DNA of 8,197 nucleotides from CALFVT01 sp964513675 (GTDB lineage Bacteria; Pseudomonadota; Alphaproteobacteria; Caulobacterales; Maricaulaceae). A program made the position numbers and the translations under genes. The stretch is taken from NCBI GenBank assembly GCA_964513675.1, contig CAZEOD010000076.1:1-8197 (forward strand). The letters run 5' to 3'. The notes beneath the pieces are model-generated. The model was not told the DNA's origin and searched no databases. It saw nothing but the letters and a program-made list of their open reading frames with translations. Shown here piece after piece: positions 1 to 6,141 of the stretch (its first letter is position 1; each line of letters opens with the position of its first letter).

Positions 1-310
1 CGTTGGCTCAATATCCGATAACCGACTCGGCGGCTGGTATGCGTACCGCGCGTCAAAAGCCGCGCTAAATATGGTGATTAAAACGCTCGCCATAGAATAT
101 GGACGCCGCTTTAAACAGGCTGCGATCATCGGGCTTCACCCCGGAACCGTGGATACAAGCTTATCCAAGCCGTTTCAGAGCAATGTGCCCGAAGGCAAAT
201 TATTCACACCAGATCAAAGCGCCGCTTATTTACTCAATGTCGTTAACACCATAGAGGCCGCGGATAGCGGATATCTGTTTGATTGGGATGGCCGCAAAGT
301 GCCGGCCTAG
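1..310 (+). CDS. SDR-family NAD(P)-dependent oxidoreductase, C-terminal part (5' end outside window)
   Basis: The reading frame is open from position 2 to the TAG at 308-310; the N-terminal Rossmann half with the cofactor-binding glycine motif lies upstream of the window. The visible part carries the SDR active site: a serine in VGSIS (about base 8) and, 12 residues later, the YxxxK motif (YRASK, about bases 44-58), followed by HPGTVDT (bases 137-157), the usual stretch after the catalytic helix that contacts the nicotinamide. The stretch GSISDNRLGGWYAYRASKAA resembles the C-factor (CsgA)-like SDR branch, cytosolic reductases of uncertain substrate; that subfamily call is from memory. An ATG at 71 is internal, lies after the active site and is not the real start. 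The gene converges on hdaA with only 5 bases between the stops. The substrate cannot be read from the sequence. Confidence 0.9.
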   Translation, partial: VGSISDNRLGGWYAYRASKAALNMVIKTLAIEYGRRFKQAAIIGLHPGTVDTSLSKPFQSNVPEGKLFTPDQSAAYLLNVVNTIEAADSGYLFDWDGRKVPA

Positions 311-315
311 ACCTA

Positions 316-987
316 TCAGCCGCGCAATATTTTAGCGATAAAGCGCTTTGTTACGTCCCGCTTCTCGGCGCGCGCATGACGTTCAATCAAAGCGATATTA
401 TCGCGGATTTTCGCAATATCGCGGACGCCGTGCATCAGCATATAATCAATCGAAGCTTTATCAACCTCGCGCCCATAATCTGAAAATATTTTCCGCATAA
501 TCGGTTCCAGCAAAGCTTCGTCCGGCGGTGCAAGGTGGACGACAGTAAGATTTTTCAGCCGCGAGCGGAGGTCAGGCAGATGAGCTTGCCACTGGGTGGG
601 ATCTTGCCGATCCGTCAACAGCAGGGCATTAATATCCCCGTTTAGCGCCATATTAATCAGAATAAACAGGCTTTCCTCTGACCATTTCTGCGCATTATCG
701 ACGCAAATCACCTGCCCGCGGCAATCACTCACACGTAGCGGATTATCCAACCTTAAGACACGCGCCTTCGCCTCTTTTGCAAATGCATGAACCAGATGGG
801 TTTTCCCCGTACCCGCCTCTCCGATTAATGCGAGAATATTGGACGGCCATGACGCGGGCCGCCGCAGCCAAGCAATAGCCGTTTCATTACAGCTACTTTG
901 GAGAAAGGTTTCAAAGCTCTGCGGCGCAGCCGCGCCGAGATCAAAAGCAATCTGCTTCGGCGTTATCTCTTGAGAGGGGCCACTCAT
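316..987 (-). CDS. hdaA: HdaA/Hda-type DnaA regulatory inactivator (DnaA-related AAA+ ATPase)
   Basis: This 223-aa protein matches the length and plan of Hda, a DnaA AAA+ domain without the DNA-binding domain IV. Hda with the sliding clamp stimulates ATP hydrolysis by DnaA and so prevents re-initiation. Visible motifs are a possible clamp-binding segment near the N terminus (QIAFDL, residues 12-17), Walker A GEAGTGKT (56-63), Walker B ending in VDN (96-98), an arginine-finger segment DLRSRL (138-143) and a sensor II-like arginine in GVRDI (R188). The Asp-Asn pair in Walker B, instead of the Asp-Asp of DnaA, fits Hda as I remember it from E. coli. The ATG lies 2 bases after the TAA of the DUF2066 gene and has no good Shine-Dalgarno sequence, so translation is probably coupled. 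A generic DnaA/Hda-related ATPase is the alternative name. Confidence 0.9.
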   Translation of the reverse strand: MSGPSQEITPKQIAFDLGAAAPQSFETFLQSSCNETAIAWLRRPASWPSNILALIGEAGTGKTHLVHAFAKEAKARVLRLDNPLRVSDCRGQVICVDNAQKWSEESLFILINMALNGDINALLLTDRQDPTQWQAHLPDLRSRLKNLTVVHLAPPDEALLEPIMRKIFSDYGREVDKASIDYMLMHGVRDIAKIRDNIALIERHARAEKRDVTKRFIAKILRG

Positions 988-989
988 AT

Positions 990-2015
990 TTACCGAAGAT
1001 ATTCACTCCGTCCGATAATCACGCCCATATCGGGATCAGACTTTAAGGTCACGCCTTTAAAGGACAGCTCTTTTGCAAGGCGCGACAGATCACCGCCGTA
1101 ACTCAGCGTCATGACTGCGCCGTCTTTGGAGATCGCATCTAAACGCGCGGATTGAATTTGCGCGCTATCATTAATCACGTCTTGAAGACGGAGCCAATCT
1201 GATTGCGATGAAAATAAAACAGAAACGGGTAAATCTTGCGCGCCGGCCGCCAAAGACACCGAGGCTTGTTTCCAATCATTTTGCAAGCGATCAACCGCCG
1301 CTGCAACCGCCAGCTCCATTGTAACGCCTGTAACGGTTCCAAGATTGCGCGCCTCGCCCGTATTCAGCGATATATCAGTCAGGCTCACGCCAAAGCCCTG
1401 CAAAGTTTCATCGGCGCTCATGGCCAGAACTTGCCGCACGCCATAGCCCGACGCCAAGCGCGCTGCCGCATCGACATTACCGCCTGCAATAGCAGGGTCA
1501 AAGCCGCTCGCGCTTTCAGCCACAATCAGCGGCGTCAGCGCATGTTGATAACCGCCTGTTTTCAGGGCGGCCGTTAAAAGCTCTGCATTGCCGCGCGAGA
1601 ACGGGACAACAAGCCGATTTTGAGCTTGTGAGGAAAAAAGCGTAAGATTATTCGCCTGTAGAAACCGCTGAACTTCGGCGGGATTAAATGCAATCGTCAC
1701 ATCACCAAAATAGCGCTGGGCTGTCCGCTGCTCATTTGAAATTTCTAAGGCGCGGATCATACGGCCAATCATTTCCGCTGTCGGCTCTGGAATACCGCGC
1801 GCTTGCGTCTGGGAGGGTAAGGTCACGCGGCGCAGCATAATTGCAGCCGCCTGCGCTTGGCCGTCTTTCAAAGCAAGCTCTTGCGCTTCAATCGCTGTAT
1901 CCCCGATCGCATCGACTGGAATATTCGTCACAGTAAACGGGTCGGCCGCAAAAGCCGTCAGCGTCCCCCATAATGCGGAAAGAAAAAGGATCAGTGTCAA
2001 AATGTAACGTGTCAT
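990..2015 (-). CDS. DUF2066-domain secreted protein of unknown function
   Basis: A 341-aa protein with a clear Sec signal peptide: MTRY, then a hydrophobic core at residues 5-20, and an AFA-A cleavage region around residues 21-24, so the mature protein should be periplasmic. The body starts with a segment rich in alanine and glutamine (about residues 41-65) with RRVTLP at 62-67, followed by an RYFGDVTIAF strand; these and the position next to hda match the DUF2066 family as I remember it. No catalytic motif, lipobox or further membrane helix is visible. It is the first gene of a two-gene unit with hdaA and diverges from purM. The ATG at 2015 is chosen because it starts exactly at the signal peptide; the Shine-Dalgarno sequence is weak (GAG a few bases upstream). 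The function is not known, and the link to hdaA may be only positional. Confidence 0.82.
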   Translation of the reverse strand: MTRYILTLILFLSALWGTLTAFAADPFTVTNIPVDAIGDTAIEAQELALKDGQAQAAAIMLRRVTLPSQTQARGIPEPTAEMIGRMIRALEISNEQRTAQRYFGDVTIAFNPAEVQRFLQANNLTLFSSQAQNRLVVPFSRGNAELLTAALKTGGYQHALTPLIVAESASGFDPAIAGGNVDAAARLASGYGVRQVLAMSADETLQGFGVSLTDISLNTGEARNLGTVTGVTMELAVAAAVDRLQNDWKQASVSLAAGAQDLPVSVLFSSQSDWLRLQDVINDSAQIQSARLDAISKDGAVMTLSYGGDLSRLAKELSFKGVTLKSDPDMGVIIGRSEYLR

Positions 2016-2171
2016 GGCACTCAGATAGCTTGTATTTATGGTAATTCAAAGACGATAAGGGTTAAAATACACATATATTTGCGCCGCTGACTTGAACTTA
2101 AGCCGTATTTCGGTTGTAAGCCCTGTTGAAATAGGCAAATTAGCGCCGCACAGGACAAAATAAGAATCATT
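2016..2171. promoter_or_regulatory. Divergent intergenic region between the DUF2066-hdaA unit and purM-purN
   Basis: These 156 bases must hold promoters for both directions. For purM, a fair sigma70-like pair is TTGAAC (2092-2097) and TGTAAG (2115-2120) with a 17-base spacer, each 4 of 6 to consensus. A GAATC site (GANTC class, 2164-2168) sits just before the purM start, and AGGAC (2152-2156) is the best Shine-Dalgarno candidate, with a long 15-base spacing. The heptamer GCGCCGC occurs twice (2081-2087 and 2143-2149). I see no purine riboswitch-like fold and no CtrA box. The minus-strand promoter is not clear. The region is certain to be intergenic, but the individual promoter elements are weak calls. 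Confidence 0.4.
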
Positions 2172-3200
2172 ATGCCCGATCAGAACAAAACTCCCCTGAC
2201 CTATGCCGATGCCGGCGTTAGCATTGATAAAGGCGATGCCTTGATTGATCGTATCAAACCTTTTGCGAAAGCAACACGCCGCGCCGGTACGGAAAGCGCT
2301 CTAGGCGGGTTTGGAGGTCTATTCGACCTTAAAGCGGCAGGATATGATGACCCTATTCTGATTTCCGGTACGGACGGCGTTGGGACAAAACTTCGTATTG
2401 CGATTGATACGGGACTGCTGAGCACTGTCGGTATTGATCTGGTTGCCATGTGCGTGAACGACGTTCTGGCTCAAGGGGCCGAGCCGCTTTTCTTTCTTGA
2501 TTATTTTGCGACAGGTCATCTTAGTAATGACAAAGCCGCAAGCGTTATTAAAGGCATCGCCGATGGCTGTCTGGATGCAGGCTGCGCCTTGATTGGCGGC
2601 GAGACAGCAGAGATGCCGGGCATGTATGACGGCGATGATTTTGATTTAGCGGGCTTTGTTGTCGGCGCGGTAGAACGCGATCGGATGCTTCCGCGATTAG
2701 ATGATATGGCCGAAGGGGATGTTCTCATTGGCTTGGCCTCTAGCGGGCCACATTCTAATGGCTATTCGCTTATTCGCAAGATCGCCGAACGTTCAGGGCT
2801 TGGCTGGAACGATGACGCGCCGTTTGCAATAGGCCAGACACTCGGCCAAGCTTTGCTGACGCCGACGCGGATATATGTCAAATCTCTCATGCCTTTATTA
2901 AAGTCGGGCCGCATCAAAGGCTTGGCGCATATTACTGGCGGCGGCCTTACGGAAAACACACCGCGTATGCTCCCGAGCCACCTGACACCCGATTATGATT
3001 TATCGGGCTGGCAACGCCCCGAGATATTTAACTGGCTCCAAGAGATTGGCGGCGTTAAAGAGTCTGAAATGCAGCGCACATTTAACTGCGGCATTGGCAT
3101 GGTCTTATGCACTGCGCCGGATGAAACGATTAGCCTGATTGCGGATCTGCTCGAAGCCGGCGAAGACGCGGCTATTATTGGTCAATTAAAAGCCAAATGA
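2172..3200 (+). CDS. purM: Phosphoribosylformylglycinamidine cyclo-ligase (AIR synthetase)
   Basis: This full-length 342-aa PurM catalyses the ATP-dependent ring closure of FGAM to aminoimidazole ribotide, step five of de novo purine synthesis, in the cytosol. Family motifs appear in order: TYADAGVSID (residues 10-19), the SGTDGVGTK loop (65-73) that binds ATP and metal, MCVNDVLAQGAEP (93-105), IGGETAEMPGMY (141-152), SSGPHSNGYSL (190-200) and HITGGGLTENTPRMLP (from 253). Nothing is missing and the length is normal for the family. The ATG at 2172 gives the usual short N terminus before TYADAG. Its TGA overlaps the purN ATG (ATGA, 3197-3200), so the two genes form a translationally coupled operon. 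A GAGTC methylation-class site lies inside the gene at 3060-3064. Confidence 0.98.
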   Translation: MPDQNKTPLTYADAGVSIDKGDALIDRIKPFAKATRRAGTESALGGFGGLFDLKAAGYDDPILISGTDGVGTKLRIAIDTGLLSTVGIDLVAMCVNDVLAQGAEPLFFLDYFATGHLSNDKAASVIKGIADGCLDAGCALIGGETAEMPGMYDGDDFDLAGFVVGAVERDRMLPRLDDMAEGDVLIGLASSGPHSNGYSLIRKIAERSGLGWNDDAPFAIGQTLGQALLTPTRIYVKSLMPLLKSGRIKGLAHITGGGLTENTPRMLPSHLTPDYDLSGWQRPEIFNWLQEIGGVKESEMQRTFNCGIGMVLCTAPDETISLIADLLEAGEDAAIIGQLKAK

Positions 3201-3805
3201 ACGACGAACAGGTAACATCGCCGCGCCGCAAGACGCGGGTGGCCGTTCTAATCTCGGGCCGCGGGTCAAATATGGCCGCTCTCGCAGAGGCGGCAAAATC
3301 GGCGGATTACCCCGCTGAGATTGCTCTGGTTATATCAAACCGCCCCGATGCCGCCGGATTAGAGCTCGCGCGGGATTACGGCATAGAGGCTATATCAATC
3401 GACCATAAAGACTATCCGAGCCGCGAAAGCTTTGAAGGTGATCTACATGAAGCCCTTATCGACGCGAATATCGAGCTGATTTGCTGCGCAGGGTTTATGC
3501 GCGTATTAACGCCGTTTTTCACGCGGCAATGGCCCGATAAAATCCTGAATATTCATCCATCTCTCCTACCCAAATATAAAGGCCTAAATACGCATCAACG
3601 CGCGCTCGACGCCGGGGATAAGCGCCATGGCTGCACCGTGCATTATGTTAATGAGGAACTAGACGGCGGCGCTATTATTGCACAAGCAGAAATAGATATT
3701 CATAGCGGCGACACCGCCGAACACTTGGCCCAGCGCCTTATTCCAATCGAGCATCGTCTCTATATTGAAAGTTTAGAGCAGATTGCCGCCGCTGAGGCCA
3801 TATAA
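3197..3805 (+). CDS. purN: Phosphoribosylglycinamide formyltransferase (folate-dependent GAR transformylase)
   Basis: A 202-aa PurN that transfers the formyl group of 10-formyl-THF to glycinamide ribonucleotide, step three of purine synthesis. The N-terminal loop SGRGSNMAAL (residues 20-29) binds the substrate phosphate; SNRPDAAGL (47-55) and CCAGFMRVL (96-104) are standard; the catalytic triad is visible as N118 and H120 in NIHPSLLPKYKG and D156 in ELDGGAIIAQ. An N-terminal extension of about 12 charged residues precedes the first strand, which is slightly longer than in E. coli PurN. No Shine-Dalgarno sequence precedes the start; the 4-base overlap with purM implies re-initiation by the same ribosomes. 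No convincing terminator follows, so transcription could run towards the next gene. Confidence 0.97.
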   Translation: MNDEQVTSPRRKTRVAVLISGRGSNMAALAEAAKSADYPAEIALVISNRPDAAGLELARDYGIEAISIDHKDYPSRESFEGDLHEALIDANIELICCAGFMRVLTPFFTRQWPDKILNIHPSLLPKYKGLNTHQRALDAGDKRHGCTVHYVNEELDGGAIIAQAEIDIHSGDTAEHLAQRLIPIEHRLYIESLEQIAAAEAI

Positions 3806-3855
3806 AGGCTCGCGGCACTCACAAAACCCTTAGTTACAATGAGTCGTTATAATAT

Positions 3856-3870
3856 TTAAATAACTATTAA
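3856..3870 (+). promoter_or_regulatory. Predicted CtrA-binding site TTAA-N7-TTAA
   Basis: Exact match to the full alphaproteobacterial CtrA consensus, with the right half continuing as TTAACC. It is the only such full site I found in my manual check of the intergenic regions, and it lies upstream of a Tad-type gene, a class known to be under CtrA control in Caulobacter. Confidence 0.6.
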
Positions 3871-3934
3871 CCAAACTTATAAATTCCTCCTTTAAACGTT
3901 TGTGCAACTCTACCTCAAAGAGAAAAAAGGCAAC

Positions 3935-3952
3935 TTACCCCGCACAGGGTAA
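3935..3952 (+). repeat. Perfect inverted repeat TTACCC-N6-GGGTAA in the Tad gene leader
   Basis: Six-base arms (3935-3940 and 3947-3952) around the loop CGCACA, ending 6 bases before the G-rich Shine-Dalgarno run. It could be an operator half-site pair or a small mRNA hairpin next to the ribosome-binding site. The palindrome is certain; a function is not. Confidence 0.45.
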
Positions 3953-3971
3953 AATATAGGGGGGAGTAATT

Positions 3972-5489
3972 ATGGCTATATCAAGTCTACAAAAGCTTTT
4001 GCGAGATTTTAAAAGTGATATTCGCGGAAATTTTGGTGTGATGGCTGCCACAACCACTCTTGGCCTCATGAGCGCAGTTGGATTGTCTGTTGACGGGCAA
4101 CGATTTTATGCGCACTCAGCAAAATCCCAATCTGTTGCCGATGCTGCGGGTCTCGCCGCTGCGATACATGCGAGTAGCAATGGCGGCATGGTGCCAACCC
4201 AAGGGGCTACGGGGGTTTTTATTGAGGGCCAAACATATTCTGCCAAAGACCTTGGGTTTACCTTTACAAGGGGTGAAAACATCACCTTTACTGTTGATTA
4301 TGACGAACAGAATAAAGAAGTGAATGTAACGACGACCGGCACAATCGTGCCGGTTATGCTACAACTCATTGGCAAAGAAGAGATCACGACGATAAACTCT
4401 TCTATTACAAAATATGAAGAACCTGGAGATCCTCAACCCGCGAGCGTCTTATTCGTTCTCGATAATTCGGGGTCCATGTGGTTTGATGATAAGCCTTTAA
4501 ATGCTATCACAGGTTTCCCGCAAACAAATACAACAAAACGCGTTGTTGCACTGCAATCAAATATTCAGCGGTTTAACACGCGCCTCGAAAACCTAGATGT
4601 TGATGAGCAAGTTCGAAATAATGAGTATTTCATTCGGACGGGCCTTTTAACCTATCAAACAACAGACCCCTTTCCCAACTTTGATAATGATAATGACGGG
4701 CAAGTGGATGAAAACGATGAGCAAGAATTTCTGGTTAATGCCACGCCTGTAGAATGGGATATTCTCCCTTATCAGGGCGTTGTCAGTAATCTTGATCCCG
4801 AAGGCGGGACCAATTCTGCACCCGCGATTGACCGAGCCGAAACCATCATGAACGGAGAAATCACGGCGCATAATAGTAAAGGAAATGCTGACCCTAAACG
4901 TTATGTTGTCTTTATGTCGGATGGCCAAAATGAAGTTACAAACAGCAATCCAACACTCTGGATTGCACGCGACGACACTGGACTTTTCCGCCGCCAAGTT
5001 AACATCAATGTTTGTGTCGCCGGACGGTGGAGATTTTCATTCTCACGCGGTTTCTATTTCCAATGCACACAGAGCCGGTCTGTCTCACGCTTGGAAGAAT
5101 GGGATGTTAGTATTGACGGCGTGCAAGAGGGCCGCGCGACACCGGCCGGATCCGGCTGGGAAGAAGGCGTTTATATTTCCAATGAAGACCAAGCGACGAT
5201 TCAAGCTTGTAATCGCATGAAAGCCAATGACATAACAATTTATACAATTGGCTTTGCTTTAGAAGAAGGAAAATTTCGAACCAATGATTGGTATTTAAAG
5301 GACACCGTTAATCGGACGCCAATCAGGACTGTTGAGGCACAAGACCTTCGCCGCGCTACCGCTTTGCTTCAAAGCTGCGCCACAAGTCCTGACACCTTCC
5401 TTTTTGCAACGGATGCCGCCAAACTTGACATTGCGTTTAATACGATTGCTCAGGATATTATTAATAACATCATCCGCCTAACCAATTAG
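3972..5489 (+). CDS. Tad/TadG-like pilus-associated protein with von Willebrand factor A domain
   Basis: A 505-aa protein with a TadE/TadG-type N terminus: a short cytoplasmic basic stretch, DIRGNFGVMAA (residues 16-26), one membrane helix (about 21-41) and DGQRFYAHSAKSQSVADAAGLAAA (41-64, segment cited by its ends). The rest should be periplasmic or surface exposed. The vWA domain runs from about 157 to 500, with MIDAS residues D164, S166 and S168 (DNSGS), probable T280 (GGTNSAP) and D317 (MSDG), and the strand ITIYTIGFAL at 421-430. Two features stand out: an EF-hand-like acidic loop at 238-250 and a roughly 100-residue insertion after D317 with aromatic and arginine-rich sequence. Cysteines 348, 365, 413 and 469 could form disulfides. 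It stands alone, without other tad genes, and its codons look richer in A and T than purMN. It is likely an adhesin-like or pilus-linked protein; the exact role is unknown. Confidence 0.87.
   Translation: MAISSLQKLLRDFKSDIRGNFGVMAATTTLGLMSAVGLSVDGQRFYAHSAKSQSVADAAGLAAAIHASSNGGMVPTQGATGVFIEGQTYSAKDLGFTFTRGENITFTVDYDEQNKEVNVTTTGTIVPVMLQLIGKEEITTINSSITKYEEPGDPQPASVLFVLDNSGSMWFDDKPLNAITGFPQTNTTKRVVALQSNIQRFNTRLENLDVDEQVRNNEYFIRTGLLTYQTTDPFPNFDNDNDGQVDENDEQEFLVNATPVEWDILPYQGVVSNLDPEGGTNSAPAIDRAETIMNGEITAHNSKGNADPKRYVVFMSDGQNEVTNSNPTLWIARDDTGLFRRQVNINVCVAGRWRFSFSRGFYFQCTQSRSVSRLEEWDVSIDGVQEGRATPAGSGWEEGVYISNEDQATIQACNRMKANDITIYTIGFALEEGKFRTNDWYLKDTVNRTPIRTVEAQDLRRATALLQSCATSPDTFLFATDAAKLDIAFNTIAQDIINNIIRLTN
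4683..4721 (+). other. EF-hand/calcium-loop-like motif inside the Tad vWA protein
   Basis: Residues 238-250 read DNDNDGQVDENDE. Asp at loop positions 1, 3 and 5, Gly at 6, a hydrophobic Val at 8, Asp at 9 and an acid at 12 fit a canonical calcium-binding loop, similar to dockerin or thrombospondin type 3 repeats. Only one copy is present. Calcium binding is an inference. Confidence 0.55.
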
Positions 5490-5492
5490 GCG
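5475..5492 (+). repeat. Hairpin over the stop codon of the Tad gene
   Basis: CGCCTAA (5475-5481), loop CCAA, TTAGGCG (5486-5492): a perfect 7-base stem that contains the TAG stop (5487-5489). No U-run follows, so it is not an intrinsic terminator by itself; it may protect the mRNA 3' end or be chance. Confidence 0.4.
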
Positions 5493-5515
5493 AGATGAGC
5501 AAAGATACTGCCTTT

Positions 5516-5550
5516 TAAGAGGGGCAGCATGAAAAAGGCCGCCCCTTTTA
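5516..5550 (+). terminator. Probable terminator of the Tad gene (plus strand)
   Basis: TAAGAGGGGC (5516-5525) pairs with GCCCCTTTTA (5541-5550); in RNA all ten positions pair, with one G-U, and the 3' arm ends in a short U-run. It shares bases 5541-5544 with the ndk terminator stem. Moderately convincing. Confidence 0.5.
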
Positions 5551-5567
5551 CGTTGAGGGCGGCCTTT
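5532..5567 (-). terminator. Rho-independent terminator of ndk
   Basis: A perfect 11-base inverted repeat, AAAGGCCGCCC (5534-5544) and GGGCGGCCTTT (5557-5567), with a 12-base loop. Read on the minus strand, the GC-rich stem runs into five T (5536-5532), the usual intrinsic terminator, 22 bases after the ndk stop. It could also help stop plus-strand transcripts from the Tad gene. Confidence 0.85.
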
Positions 5568-5589
5568 GTATGTTTGGACTTATGGGTGT

Positions 5590-6012
5590 TTAACCAACAA
5601 TCTCATCATCTGAGAAGAAGAACTTGATTTCTTCAGCCGCAGTTTCCGGCGCGTCAGAGCCGTGAACTGTGTTGGCATCAATGCTTTCAGCGAATGTCGC
5701 GCGGATTGTTCCGGCTTCGGCGTCAGCTGGGTTCGTTGCGCCCATAACATCGCGGTAAGCTTTGATCGCGTTATCACCTTCAAGAACCTGAACAACAACA
5801 GGGCCAGAAATCATGAACTGTACCAGATCGCCAAAGAATGGACGCTCGCTGTGTACGCCGTAAAAACCTTCAGCTTGAGCCTGTGTCAACTGAACCCGCT
5901 TTTGTGCGACAATACGAAGTCCAGCCTCTTCGATTTTGGCATTAACAGCCCCGGTAATATTACGCTTAGTTGCGTCGGGCTTAACGATAGAAAAAGTGCG
6001 TTCCAAAGCCAT
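5590..6012 (-). CDS. ndk: Nucleoside diphosphate kinase
   Basis: A 140-aa cytosolic NDK that moves the gamma-phosphate from ATP to other nucleoside diphosphates through a phospho-histidine. The usual features are all present: ERTFSIVKPDATKR (residues 4-17), the substrate-binding K11, Y51, R87, T93, R104 and N114, and the active-site H117 within NTVHGSDAPETA (114-125). The length and the C-terminal FFF segment are normal for bacterial NDKs of this group. The ATG at 6012 is fixed by a perfect AGGAGG (6026-6021) 8 bases upstream. It has its own promoter and terminator, so it is a single-gene unit, convergent with the Tad gene and divergent from the ABC-F gene. Confidence 0.98.
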   Translation of the reverse strand: MALERTFSIVKPDATKRNITGAVNAKIEEAGLRIVAQKRVQLTQAQAEGFYGVHSERPFFGDLVQFMISGPVVVQVLEGDNAIKAYRDVMGATNPADAEAGTIRATFAESIDANTVHGSDAPETAAEEIKFFFSDDEIVG

Positions 6013-6141
6013 AATGGAAACCTCCTATAGATTTGCTAGCTCAATCCGTTTACTGAGATAACGATGTGAATCGCGCGCTCTATAGCGAAGGGATTCCGAT
6101 CTGTGAACCCTAAACCCCATGATTTGAAAGTTTAATCCTCT
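6013..6141. promoter_or_regulatory. Divergent region between ndk and the ABC-F gene with two GANTC sites
   Basis: For ndk (minus strand) there is a good promoter: TTCACA (6107-6102, 5 of 6 to the -35 consensus), a 17-base spacer, and TATAGA (6084-6079). A GATTC site (6092-6096) lies inside the spacer and a GAATC site (6068-6072) at the expected transcription start. This places CcrM-type methylation sites where GcrA-type regulation is known to act in Caulobacter. For the plus-strand ABC-F gene no convincing promoter stands out. The hexamer matches are direct; their use is inferred. Confidence 0.5.

Larger units (their letters stand above)
3806..3971 (+). promoter_or_regulatory. Cell-cycle-type promoter region of the Tad/vWA gene (GANTC, TATAAT, CtrA box, leader palindrome)
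   Basis: Within 30 bases lie GAGTC (3841-3845, GANTC class), a perfect TATAAT (3848-3853) and TTAA-N7-TTAA (3856-3870), the consensus CtrA site. No good -35 hexamer stands 16-18 bases upstream of TATAAT, which would fit an activator-dependent promoter. If TATAAT is used, transcription would start inside the CtrA box, so CtrA would repress; if a downstream hexamer such as TATAAA (3878-3883) or TTTAAA (3891-3896) is used, CtrA would sit near -35 and could activate. The leader also has the palindrome TTACCC-N6-GGGTAA (3935-3952) and a strong Shine-Dalgarno run, G6 then AG (3959-3966), 5 bases from the ATG. The site matches are read directly; the regulation is inferred. Confidence 0.6.

Noticed and set aside
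290..307. GGCCG-N8-CGGCC hairpin at the end of the SDR gene
   Set aside because: Only 5 base pairs inside the coding sequence, without a U-run on either strand; not convincing as a terminator for the convergent genes.
1236..1577. A 113-codon plus-strand frame opposite the DUF2066 gene
   Set aside because: It is antisense to a signal-peptide protein and rich in Arg and Ala from complementary codon bias, with no ribosome-binding site or motif.
2016..2171. A purine riboswitch or PurR-type operator before purM
   Set aside because: I could not find a plausible three-way junction or a clear operator palindrome in this region.
3789..3815. Imperfect hairpin across the purN stop, considered as a terminator
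   Set aside because: The stem has two bulges and no U-run follows, so I do not call it a terminator.
5662..6030. A 122-codon open frame on the plus strand opposite ndk
   Set aside because: It lies wholly antisense to a gene with an intact active site and a perfect Shine-Dalgarno sequence, and its translation has no recognisable family features. It is a frame shadow.
6107..6118. CCCTAAACCCC, resembling a telomere repeat
   Set aside because: Less than two copies of the unit in bacterial intergenic DNA; chance resemblance.
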